Below, piece after piece: positions 21,334-28,726 of a DNA stretch of 42,207 nt. How positions within the stretch are numbered: the stretch's first letter is position 1; each line of letters starts with the position of its first letter. Made by a program: the position numbers and the translations under genes. Under the pieces are notes generated by a model. It was not told the DNA's origin. It was given only the letters and a program-made list of their open reading frames with translations, and did no database searches. Source of the DNA: Actinomycetota bacterium (GTDB taxonomy: Bacteria > Actinomycetota > Actinomycetes > Nanopelagicales > Nanopelagicaceae); assembly GCA_026393075.1 (NCBI GenBank), contig JAPLAW010000010.1:1-42207 (forward strand), written 5' to 3'.

Positions 21334-22413
21334 TTAGATGCGCTCACCAGTTGTTGCGTTGAATAGGTGAACTGCAGCTGGGTTAGCAGTAACAGTGATT
21401 GTCTGTCCTGGCTTTGGTGGATTCTTTGGATCCCAGCGCACAATAACTTGAGCGCCTTCTTCAGTTACATTTGCAAACTTCACTGAAGAATCAACTGGAG
21501 TTCCGTATACGAATGCATCGGCACCAAGTTCTTCTACAACTTCAACTAGAACATCGAAGCCAGTAGATGAAGGCGTGAAACCTTCTGGACGAATACCAAC
21601 TGTGATTGTTGCACCAGCACTTGCTGGAACCGCAAGACTTAGTGCACCTAGCTTTGCTTGCCCACCTGATACAGGTGCATTTAGCAAGTTCATTGCAGGA
21701 GAACCAATGAAGCCAGCAACGAAAGCATTTGCTGGGTTATCGTAAAGATTACGTGGGGTATCTACTTGTTGTAGGAAACCATCTTTTAGAACTGCTACGC
21801 GATCACCCATGGTCATAGCTTCAACCTGGTCGTGTGTTACATAAACAGTTGTGATTCCAAGACGACGCTGCAGCGCAGCAATCTGAGTACGTGTAGCTAC
21901 ACGCAACTTGGCATCAAGGTTTGAAAGTGGTTCATCCATTAAGAAAACTTGTGGTTCGCGAACAATCGCACGACCCATAGCTACACGCTGACGTTGTCCG
22001 CCAGAAAGTGCTTTTGGTTTGCGATCTAGGTATGGCTCAAGGTCGAGCAATTTTGCTGCTTCCTTAACGCGACGATCACGTTCTTCTTTTGGCTTGCCAG
22101 CGATCTTTAGGGCAAAGCCCATGTTTTCGGCAACTGTCATATGTGGGTAAAGCGCATATGACTGGAAAACCATCGCGATATCGCGATCTTTTGGCGCAAC
22201 ATTTGTTACGTCGCGATCACCGATTAAAATACGACCGGCATCGATTTCTTCAAGACCGGCCAACATTCGAAGTGATGTTGATTTGCCGCAACCTGAAGGA
22301 CCAACTAGTACAAGAAATTCACCATCATTAACGGTGAGTTCTAGTTCATTAACTGCAGGCACAGTTGTGCCTGGGTAGATACGTGATGCTTTGTCGAATA
22401 CGACATTTGCCAT
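21334..22413 (-). CDS. msiK: Sugar ABC transporter ATPase, MsiK/UgpC type
   Basis: The 359-residue protein has an ABC ATPase domain: Walker A GPSGCGKST (residues 38-46), Q-loop VFQSYALYPHMTV, signature LSGGQRQRVAMGRA, Walker B VFLMDEPLSNLDAK and the switch His in YVTHDQ. An MsiK/MalK-type regulatory TOBE region starts near residue 235. Such ATPases energise carbohydrate importers. It stands alone, with no permease or binding protein beside it, which fits the MsiK arrangement where one ATPase serves several transporters. The ribosome site reads AAGGAAG on the minus strand. Family sure; the multi-use role is inferred. Confidence 0.9.
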   Translation of the reverse strand: MANVVFDKASRIYPGTTVPAVNELELTVNDGEFLVLVGPSGCGKSTSLRMLAGLEEIDAGRILIGDRDVTNVAPKDRDIAMVFQSYALYPHMTVAENMGFALKIAGKPKEERDRRVKEAAKLLDLEPYLDRKPKALSGGQRQRVAMGRAIVREPQVFLMDEPLSNLDAKLRVATRTQIAALQRRLGITTVYVTHDQVEAMTMGDRVAVLKDGFLQQVDTPRNLYDNPANAFVAGFIGSPAMNLLNAPVSGGQAKLGALSLAVPASAGATITVGIRPEGFTPSSTGFDVLVEVVEELGADAFVYGTPVDSSVKFANVTEEGAQVIVRWDPKNPPKPGQTITVTANPAAVHLFNATTGERI

Positions 22414-22430
22414 TTGATTTCTTCCTTATC

Positions 22431-22448
22431 CGGGCAGGTACGTGCCCG
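22431..22448. promoter_or_regulatory. Near-perfect palindrome in the msiK leader
   Basis: CGGGCAGGTACGTGCCCG is an 18-base palindrome with a single mismatched pair, 18 bases upstream of the msiK start codon and about 45 bases downstream of its predicted transcription start. It could be an operator for a LacI- or TetR-type sugar regulator, or an mRNA hairpin close to the ribosome site. Confidence 0.5.
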
Positions 22449-22499
22449 ACGATCCGTTGGAGTAAGGCGATTGCGACGGTTGCCGTAATCGGTGCGCAA

Positions 22500-22529
22500 A
22501 GGCTACCCACCGAGCGCCTAAAAGGGCAA
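22500..22529 (-). promoter_or_regulatory. Candidate msiK promoter
   Basis: On the minus strand TTGCCC (22529-22524) and TAGCCT (22505-22500) are 18 bases apart. Transcription would begin near 22493, giving a leader of about 80 bases that includes the palindrome and a possible bulged hairpin at about 22468-22491. Confidence 0.45.
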
Positions 22530-22559
22530 TATCGGAAGCCAAATGCCAATCGTGGCGCG

Positions 22560-22565
22560 TATAGT
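22560..22565 (+). promoter_or_regulatory. Candidate -10 box of the CNNM/CorC gene
   Basis: TATAGT lies ten bases before the ATG at 22576. The predicted start near 22572 leaves almost no leader and argues against the in-frame ATG at 22543. Confidence 0.45.
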
Positions 22566-22575
22566 TGGGGTTCTC

Positions 22576-23871
22576 ATGGAGCCCCACTCGCTTAGCCAGA
22601 TTCTGGGCAATATTGCCATCGTTCTACTCTTAATTCTGCTGGGATCCCTCTTTGTGGCTGCCGAAATTGCCCTGATCTCGCTGCGTGAAAGCCAGATTAA
22701 GCAATTAGCCCTAAAAGGTAAACGGGGCGCCCGGGTCGCCGCATTAGCTGAAAATCCAAATCGTTTCTTAGCAGCAGCTCAAGTTGGGGTCACCTTCTGT
22801 GGATTTTTATCAGCCGCGCTCGGTGCTGAACGCCTAGGCGTTTACATCGAACCTGAGTTAATTAATTTGGGATTATCCAAAGGTGCAGCAGCGCTGATTT
22901 CGCTAATTGGAATCACTATCGTGATTGCGTATTTCTCACTGGTATTCGGAGAGTTAGTTCCAAAGCGCTTGGCGCTATTTCGCACAGAAGCAATTGCATT
23001 GGCGTCAGCTGGAATTATCGATTGGTTAGCCAAGCTGTTCCGCCCGATTATTTGGTTACTTTCAAAATCAACTGACTTCGTAGTTCGCCTATTTGGGTTA
23101 GACCCAGCCGAGCAACGCACGCAAATTTCGGAAGAAGAGTTGCTCGATCTAGTTGCTGGCCACGCGGCCCTTAGCGATGAGGAACGAGACATCGTTGAAG
23201 AAGTATTTAATGCTTCAGAACGACAGATTCATGAAGTTATGGTGCCGCGCACCGAAGTGGATTTTATGGATGCTTCATTAACAGTCGGCAAGGCCATTGG
23301 CTTAGCAATTGATAAAGCCCACTCAAGATATCCAGTTGTACGTGGATCATCTGATGAAGTAATTGGTTTCATACATGTTCGCGACTTGCTAGATACTTCA
23401 TTGGTAACTCCGGGTGGAAAAATCCAAGAGTTAGTTCGAAACATCATATTTTTGCCGGGCACTAAAGGTATTTTGCCGGCCCTTACTGAAATGCGTAAAC
23501 AAGGTCAACATTTAGCAATCGTGCTTGATGAGTATGGTGGCACCGATGGCATCATCACTTTGGAAGATCTCGTCGAATGTCTAATTGGTGATATTCGTGA
23601 TGAATATGATGATCACGAGCAAGAGATTGCACACGAAGCACGCACAAACGACTTTGAAATCGATGGTTTGACCTCGCTCGAAGATCTACTTGATGATGCC
23701 GGGATCGAGATACCTGAAGGCCCATATGAAACAGCTAGTGGGTTTGTCATGCATTTCCTTGGGAGAATTCCCGTTGAAAACGATGTGGTCAGCGTGAATG
23801 GCTTGCGAATAACTGTCTTATCAATGGAAGGCAAGCGAGCTGGCAAGCTTTTAATCTCGCGCAACGCATAA
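22576..23871 (+). CDS. CNNM/CorC-family membrane protein (DUF21-CBS pair-CorC_HlyC)
   Basis: The 431-residue protein starts with an N-terminal DUF21 domain of about four membrane helices (first helix near residues 8-30; the GELVPKRLAL stretch follows the third). A CBS pair beginning around VPRTEVDFMDA and including HVRDLLD and DEYGGTDGIITLEDLVE comes next, then a CorC_HlyC domain (FEIDGLTSLEDL to the end). The family is linked to magnesium and cobalt efflux or homeostasis; older annotation as hemolysin is misleading. The start at 22576 was preferred over 22543 because a -10 box lies between them. Confidence 0.92.
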   Translation: MEPHSLSQILGNIAIVLLLILLGSLFVAAEIALISLRESQIKQLALKGKRGARVAALAENPNRFLAAAQVGVTFCGFLSAALGAERLGVYIEPELINLGLSKGAAALISLIGITIVIAYFSLVFGELVPKRLALFRTEAIALASAGIIDWLAKLFRPIIWLLSKSTDFVVRLFGLDPAEQRTQISEEELLDLVAGHAALSDEERDIVEEVFNASERQIHEVMVPRTEVDFMDASLTVGKAIGLAIDKAHSRYPVVRGSSDEVIGFIHVRDLLDTSLVTPGGKIQELVRNIIFLPGTKGILPALTEMRKQGQHLAIVLDEYGGTDGIITLEDLVECLIGDIRDEYDDHEQEIAHEARTNDFEIDGLTSLEDLLDDAGIEIPEGPYETASGFVMHFLGRIPVENDVVSVNGLRITVLSMEGKRAGKLLISRNA

Positions 23872-23891
23872 TTCATGCGAGAATAAACCTT

Positions 23892-24893
23892 ATGAGCGCG
23901 CAGAAAAGAATTCTTTCGGGGATTCAACCGACCAGTGAATCTTTTCACTTAGGTAATTACGTCGGCGCCTTAAAGCAATGGGTAGCTCTTCAAGATGGCA
24001 ATGATGCTTTCTATTGCATCGTTGATCTACATGCGCTATCTGGCGAAATTGACCCAACACTATTGCGAAAGCGAACTTTGGCCTCTGCTGCCCAGTTAAT
24101 TGCACTGGGAATTTCGCCAGAAAAATCTACTCTTTTCGTGCAATCACAAGTGCCGCAACATAATCAATTAGGTTGGATTATGGAATGCATGGCCGGCTTT
24201 GGCGAAGCAAGTCGAATGACACAATTTAAAGATAAGTCAGCTAAAGGCGGCGCTGATTCAGCTCGCGTAGGTTTATTTACTTATCCTATGTTGCAAGCTG
24301 CCGACATTCTTTTATATCAGGCTCATCAAGTCCCAGTCGGAGAAGATCAACGTCAACATATTGAGCTAACTCGAGATCTGGCAACGAGATTTAATACTCG
24401 CTTCGGCGACACTTTCCGAATTCCCGAAGGCTACATTCTTGAATCTGGCGCCAAGATTTATGACTTACAAGATCCAACTGCCAAGATGAGTAAATCTTCT
24501 GGTTCAACGTCGGGGGTGCTAGAAATTATGGATACCCCTGAATCAAATGCGAAGAAGATTAAGAGTGCTGCGACAGATGCTGAGCGGGAAGTTAAATTTG
24601 ATGAGAAAGCTAAACCAGGAATAAGTAACTTACTAACAATTCATTCAACCTTGTCGGGCAAATCAATTGCTGATCTAGAAGCGGAATTTGCCGATAAAGG
24701 CTATGGTGATTTCAAGGGAGCTGTTGCTGAAGTAGTAGTTGAGTATTTCCGTCCAATTCGCGCAAAAGCCCTTGAATTACTTGAAGATGAAGGCCACTTG
24801 CTTTCGATCTTGCACGAAGGCTCACGCAAAGCCCGTGAGGTAGCCACCGAGACCATTAATACGACCTATCGAAATCTAGGCATCGTCCAATGA
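23892..24893 (+). CDS. trpS: Tryptophanyl-tRNA synthetase
   Basis: The 333-residue class I synthetase shows the HIGH-type motif HLGN (residues 19-22) after SGIQPTSESF, the GEDQRQHIELTRD segment and the KMSKS loop (TAKMSKSSGS). It charges tRNA-Trp. Length is normal. It overlaps the next gene by ATGA, which couples it to a BMP-family binding protein, a pairing with no obvious functional link. Confidence 0.96.
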   Translation: MSAQKRILSGIQPTSESFHLGNYVGALKQWVALQDGNDAFYCIVDLHALSGEIDPTLLRKRTLASAAQLIALGISPEKSTLFVQSQVPQHNQLGWIMECMAGFGEASRMTQFKDKSAKGGADSARVGLFTYPMLQAADILLYQAHQVPVGEDQRQHIELTRDLATRFNTRFGDTFRIPEGYILESGAKIYDLQDPTAKMSKSSGSTSGVLEIMDTPESNAKKIKSAATDAEREVKFDEKAKPGISNLLTIHSTLSGKSIADLEAEFADKGYGDFKGAVAEVVVEYFRPIRAKALELLEDEGHLLSILHEGSRKAREVATETINTTYRNLGIVQ

Positions 24894-25876
24894 AGCGCAA
24901 AGCCCTTCTTCTAAGCGTTGCAATCGCCGCTTCGGTAATAGTGCCGGTGACTTCAACTGCAGCACCTGCGGTAAATCTTTGCGTTGCCTACGATTTAGGT
25001 GGCCCGGGGGATCGTTCATACAACGATGCAGTACTTGCTGGCTTAATTAAAGCAAAGAAAACCCTTAATTTTAATTACGAAGGTTTCATTACCGATGGCA
25101 GTGCAATTGATCGAGAAAAGCGAATTCGCGCGATGATCACAAAAGGCTGCTCACCAATTCTGGCAATTGGTTCTGGCTATACCAAGCTACTAAATAACTT
25201 AGCAATTGAATTTCCAACCCAGCAGTTCTCAATTTTAAATGACGCCTCGATCGCCAGCTTGAATATCACTTCTCTTGTTTTCAATGATAAACAAGTTGGT
25301 TACTTAGCAGGTGCAGCTGCAGGCCGAGTATCAAAAACTGGAAAAGTTGCCTTAATCGCAAATGCCACAAATTTGAATCTGGAAACCGGCTTTGCACTTG
25401 GCGCAACTGCAGCGAAGAAGAAGCTAAAAATTACTTTAAAGAGTGCGACATCTGGGTTAGTTGACTTAGTAAAGTCACTTATCAACGAAGGTAATGACGT
25501 GATTTTTGTTGCAACCGCTGGCTCTGATAATGAAATTTTTAGTGCGGTTGTTAAATACAACGAAACTAAGAAGAAAGAAACTGCGGAAGTTAGTGTCATT
25601 ACAATTGAACCTGATCAATATTTGACAGTAACACCGGCCAATCAGAAGTACTTACTTTGCGCAATAACTAAACGAGTCGATAACGCAATGGTTGATTTAG
25701 TTACTTCAGCCATTAAGAATCAGCAGATCAGCGACATTCTGGATCCGGCCCAAGGCATCTACGGACGCAGTTATGGCATCACCGGGGGCAATATTGAGCT
25801 CTCATTTTGGGCTCCAAAACTTCTAGCTTTCAAAGCTTCGATCGCTGCCGCATCACGTACCGCTGCCAAACTTTAA
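24890..25876 (+). CDS. BMP-family (PnrA-like) substrate-binding protein, paralogue 1
   Basis: The 328-residue product has a Sec-type signal peptide (MKRK, hydrophobic core to about 22, STAA). The mature protein opens with CVAYDLGGPGDRSYND, the first strand of the BMP/PnrA nucleoside-binding fold. NDKQVGYLAGAAAG and the late GITGGNIEL segment also fit the family. There is no lipobox at the cleavage region. C31 and C87 lie at the ends of neighbouring strands and are also present in the second paralogue. It probably captures nucleosides, but ligand and partner transporter are inferred. It is coupled to trpS by ATGA, and the stop codon is embedded in a palindrome. Confidence 0.85.
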   Translation: MKRKALLLSVAIAASVIVPVTSTAAPAVNLCVAYDLGGPGDRSYNDAVLAGLIKAKKTLNFNYEGFITDGSAIDREKRIRAMITKGCSPILAIGSGYTKLLNNLAIEFPTQQFSILNDASIASLNITSLVFNDKQVGYLAGAAAGRVSKTGKVALIANATNLNLETGFALGATAAKKKLKITLKSATSGLVDLVKSLINEGNDVIFVATAGSDNEIFSAVVKYNETKKKETAEVSVITIEPDQYLTVTPANQKYLLCAITKRVDNAMVDLVTSAIKNQQISDILDPAQGIYGRSYGITGGNIELSFWAPKLLAFKASIAAASRTAAKL

Positions 25877-25894
25877 AGTTCAACTCTAGAGTTG
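25869..25894. repeat. Two adjacent perfect palindromes with a shared AACT....AGTT frame
   Basis: AACTTTAAAGTT at 25869-25880 is a perfect 12-base palindrome that contains the stop codon of the first BMP gene. CAACTCTAGAGTTG at 25881-25894 is a perfect 14-base palindrome. Both share AACT and AGTT arms with centres 13 bases apart. They lie about 70 bases upstream of the predicted promoter of the second BMP gene. No T-run follows. An operator for a dimeric regulator binding side by side is the simplest reading. Confidence 0.55.
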
Positions 25895-25960
25895 TCCGAA
25901 TCGTTACTTTCCAACGCTTGATTTCGCGTAATTTCGCTGTCCTAAATCAATATTTGATAC

Positions 25961-25966
25961 TAGGCT
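25961..25966 (+). promoter_or_regulatory. Candidate -10 box of the second BMP gene
   Basis: TAGGCT, the same hexamer as at the groESL promoter, predicts transcription from about 25973 and a 5' leader of about 90 bases. No good -35 is present, which would fit an activator-dependent promoter. Confidence 0.4.
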
Positions 25967-25972
25967 CATCCG

Positions 25973-26062
25973 TACAAAGAGGAGCTATCTGATCGGTACT
26001 TACGTATCTACTTAGATAGTAAAACTTGCGATAACCCCCGTTAGATACAACTTGGAGGAAAA
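25973..26062 (+). other. Structured 5' leader of the second BMP gene, possible pseudoknot
   Basis: Two helices can be drawn. Stem 1 pairs CTATCT (25985-25990) with AGATAG (26014-26019) and extends by a G-U pair at each end. Stem 2 pairs GTATCTA (26004-26010) with TAGATAC (26042-26048), a perfect 7-base match. The 5' strand of stem 2 lies in the loop of stem 1, so together they make an H-type pseudoknot. Stem 2 ends five bases before the GGAGG ribosome site at 26054-26058. TATCTA/TAGATA at 26005-26018 is a competing short inverted repeat. The leader does not resemble the purine riboswitch or another class I know. It could instead be a cluster of DNA half-sites. Confidence 0.4.
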
Positions 26063-27121
26063 TTGAAGAAGTCAAAGCTAGTAGCCATTCTTTCGGCTAC
26101 CACTGTTGCAGCAAGCCTCGTGCTTGTCCCTGCAGCAACTGCAGCAACAAAGACCAAAGCATGCTTGGCACTAGATACTGGTGGCGTAGATGACAAGTCA
26201 TTCAACGCTGCTTCATGGGCCGGTGCTCAAGCAATCGCTAAGTCAAATAAGAACGTAACAGTTTCATACCTACCTGCTGCTTCAGGCGCAGATTACGCTC
26301 CAAACATTAAGAAGTTTGTTGATCAAAAATGTAACGTGATCATCGGTGTTGGTTTCGCAATTGCTGGTGCAATCATTACATCAGCTAAAGCAAACCCAAA
26401 GATTTCATACGCGATTGTTGACGATTCAGGACTAGAACCAAATGCTGATTACTCAGCATTCACAGCTATTCCGAACGTTAAGGGTCTTACATTTAAGACT
26501 CAGGAATCTTCATTCCTTGCTGGATATGCAGCTGCTGCATTTTCAACTAAGGGTGTAGTTGCTACTTACGGTGGCGCTCCATACCCAACAGTTACAGCAT
26601 TCATGGATGGATTCGCTCAAGGCGTTTTCTATTACAACCAAGTAAAGAAGAAGGGCGTTCGCGTCCTTGGTTGGAACCGCGATACCAAGAATGGTGAATT
26701 CGTAGGCGACTTTGCTAATACTTCAAAGGCTCTACAAATCTCAAAGAACTTCGAGCAAGCTGGCGCAGATGTAATCTTCCCAGTTGCTGGTGGTCTTGGT
26801 GGAGCAACAGCTCAGAACTCAATGGACGGAAAGAAGTCAGTAACAATCTGGGTTGATACAGATGGTTATGTTTCAGCTTCTAAGTACCGTTCAGTTCTTC
26901 TAACCTCTGTTGTTAAGGGTCTAGGCGAATCTGTTTCTTCAGTAATTGCTGAAGTTAATGCTGGTAAGTTCACAAACAAGGCTTATGTCGGAACACTTGC
27001 TAATAAGGGAACACGCCTTGCGTCATTCCATGATTTAGCATCATCTGTTCCATCAACACTTGCTAAGGAACTTGCTGCAATTCAGAAGAAGATCGTTGCT
27101 GGTTCACTTAAGGTTGAATAA
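26063..27121 (+). CDS. BMP-family nucleoside-binding protein, paralogue 2 (main transporter component)
   Basis: The 352-residue protein has a clear signal peptide (MKKSK, hydrophobic core to about 26, ATA-A cleavage region). The BMP fold starts at CLALDTGGVDDKSFN; further family segments are TFKTQESSFLAGYAAA and PVAGGLGGA. It starts at TTG 26063 with a strong GGAGG four bases upstream. It has no lipobox cysteine; C34 and C90 occupy the same places as C31 and C87 of paralogue 1 and could form a disulfide. It lies directly before the importer ATPase and permeases, so it is the likely binding protein for that system, by analogy with PnrA/BmpA purine nucleoside binding. A strong terminator follows, so it can be transcribed alone at high level. 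Confidence 0.92.
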   Translation: MKKSKLVAILSATTVAASLVLVPAATAATKTKACLALDTGGVDDKSFNAASWAGAQAIAKSNKNVTVSYLPAASGADYAPNIKKFVDQKCNVIIGVGFAIAGAIITSAKANPKISYAIVDDSGLEPNADYSAFTAIPNVKGLTFKTQESSFLAGYAAAAFSTKGVVATYGGAPYPTVTAFMDGFAQGVFYYNQVKKKGVRVLGWNRDTKNGEFVGDFANTSKALQISKNFEQAGADVIFPVAGGLGGATAQNSMDGKKSVTIWVDTDGYVSASKYRSVLLTSVVKGLGESVSSVIAEVNAGKFTNKAYVGTLANKGTRLASFHDLASSVPSTLAKELAAIQKKIVAGSLKVE

Positions 27122-27134
27122 GCAATAAAAAAGT

Positions 27135-27177
27135 AAATAGCGGCGCAGTGAGAAATCACTGCGCCGCTATTTTTTTA
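27135..27177 (+). terminator. Strong intrinsic terminator after the BMP gene
   Basis: A 17-base perfectly paired stem (27135-27151 with 27156-27172, GAAA loop) is followed by a T-run to 27176. It separates the binding-protein gene from its own transporter ATPase gene, which would let the binding protein be made in excess. Confidence 0.93.
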
Positions 27178-27190
27178 TAGTTTTATAGCG

Positions 27191-27196
27191 TAGATT
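27191..27196 (+). promoter_or_regulatory. Candidate leaderless promoter of the importer operon
   Basis: TAGATT lies six bases before the ATG at 27203, and no ribosome site is present. The corresponding -35 position falls inside the T-run of the preceding terminator and is weak. It would restart transcription for the ATPase and permease genes. Confidence 0.45.
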
Positions 27197-27202
27197 TGCG
27201 CC

Positions 27203-28726
27203 ATGTCTTTAGAGCTTCGCGGAATCACCAAGCAATTCGGCTCACTCGTTGCCAATGATGATATAAATTTCAAAGTCGAAGCGGGCGAGATTCATGCCAT
27301 CTTGGGCGAAAATGGTGCTGGTAAATCAACTCTAATGAACATTGTTTATGGTTTGCTCTCACCAGATAAAGGTCAGATCTTAGTTGATGGCCAAGAGATA
27401 AACGTTAAGAGTCCGCTTGACGCTCTAGCTGCAGGTATCGGAATGGTTCATCAGCACTTCATGTTAATTCCAGTTTTCACGGTTGCGGAAAATATTGTTC
27501 TTGGACACGAGAAAACTAATCGCGTGGGTTTGCTTGATCTAGCTACTGCGCGAGAAGAAATTATTCGAGTATCTAAAGAATTTAACTTTGAAGTAGACCC
27601 AGATGCCCTTATTGAAGATTTGCCCGTTGGTATTCAGCAGCGAGTTGAGATTATTCGTGCCCTTATCTACAACTCAAAGATTCTGATTTTGGATGAACCT
27701 ACTGCGGTGCTAACACCACAAGAAACTGATGAGTTGCTCGCAAATATGAAAAAGCTGCGTGATTCAGGTCGGTCGATTGTTTTCATCACCCACAAATTGC
27801 GCGAAGTAAAAGCGGTAGCTGATCGAATTTCAATTATTCGTCGTGGCAAAGTTGTCGGAACAGTCCAACCTTCAGCTAGCCAAGAAGAAATGGCCTCGCT
27901 AATGGTTGGCAGGCCAGTTGATCTAACGGTCAATAAAGCCGACGTTAAAGTAGGAAAGACAATTCTAGAAATGGTGGGCTTAAACGTTCTAGATACATCT
28001 GGGCGCGCACTGGCCAGCAAGATCAGTTTGACTGTTTCTGCTGGTGAAATTGTGGCAGTGGCCGGTGTGCAAGGAAATGGCCAAAGTGAATTAGCTGAAG
28101 CAATAGTTGGTTTACGTGAGCACCTAACTGGTTCAATCAAGCTTTCCGGCAACGAATTAATCGGCCGTTCAGTTGATCAATGCCTAAAAGCTGGAATCGC
28201 CTATGTGCCTGAATCACGTGAGCTAGATGGCTTGATTTCATCTTTTTCAATTACCGAGAATTTGATTCTAGATACCCATAGCGAGGCCCCTTATTCCAAA
28301 GGTATTTTCTATAAGCCTGCGATGGCGCAGCAGGTAGCCCTTGAGCGAATTAAAGAATTCGATATCAGAGCTCAAAGTGCAAGTGACCCAGCATCATCTT
28401 TATCGGGCGGAAATAAGCAAAAGGTAGTTCTGGCTCGCGAACTTTCGCGCCCAGTTGAACTCGTTGTAGTTTGCCAACCAACACGCGGTCTTGATGTTGG
28501 CTCGATTGAATTTGTACATCAACGTCTAATTTCAGAGCGTGATTCTGGGCGCGCAGTTCTTCTATTTAGCACCGAACTTGATGAAGTTTTTGCATTAGCT
28601 GATCGCATCGCGATTATGTATCGTGGCGAAATTATTGCAATAGTTCCAGCAACCGCGTCTCGTGAGGAAGTTGGTTTATATATGGCTGGCATACATCCGG
28701 CTAAAGCAAAAAGTGGTGCCGCATGA
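27203..28726 (+). CDS. nupA: Nucleoside ABC importer ATPase (two ABC domains)
   Basis: This 507-residue tandem ABC protein belongs to the family of NupA/YufO and sugar importers. The first domain has Walker A GENGAGKST (about 35-43), Walker B ILILDEPTAVLTP and the switch ITHK. The second has GVQGNGQSELAEAI in place of a canonical Walker A, the signature LSGGNKQKVVLARE, and CQPTRGLDVGS where the Walker B acidic residues would be, so the second site is probably degenerate, as in related importers. It powers uptake through the two permeases encoded next. Its stop overlaps the first permease by ATGA. Nucleoside specificity is inferred from BMP proteins and the catabolic genes downstream. Confidence 0.9.
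   Translation: MSLELRGITKQFGSLVANDDINFKVEAGEIHAILGENGAGKSTLMNIVYGLLSPDKGQILVDGQEINVKSPLDALAAGIGMVHQHFMLIPVFTVAENIVLGHEKTNRVGLLDLATAREEIIRVSKEFNFEVDPDALIEDLPVGIQQRVEIIRALIYNSKILILDEPTAVLTPQETDELLANMKKLRDSGRSIVFITHKLREVKAVADRISIIRRGKVVGTVQPSASQEEMASLMVGRPVDLTVNKADVKVGKTILEMVGLNVLDTSGRALASKISLTVSAGEIVAVAGVQGNGQSELAEAIVGLREHLTGSIKLSGNELIGRSVDQCLKAGIAYVPESRELDGLISSFSITENLILDTHSEAPYSKGIFYKPAMAQQVALERIKEFDIRAQSASDPASSLSGGNKQKVVLARELSRPVELVVVCQPTRGLDVGSIEFVHQRLISERDSGRAVLLFSTELDEVFALADRIAIMYRGEIIAIVPATASREEVGLYMAGIHPAKAKSGAA

Noticed and set aside
25902-25917. CGTT...AACG hairpin after the first BMP gene as a terminator
   Set aside because: The stem is only four pairs and no T-run follows.
25895-26062. 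Purine (guanine/adenine) riboswitch upstream of the BMP gene
   Set aside because: The conserved core and loop sequences of the purine riboswitch are not visible, although the target gene type fits; a different structured leader is reported instead.
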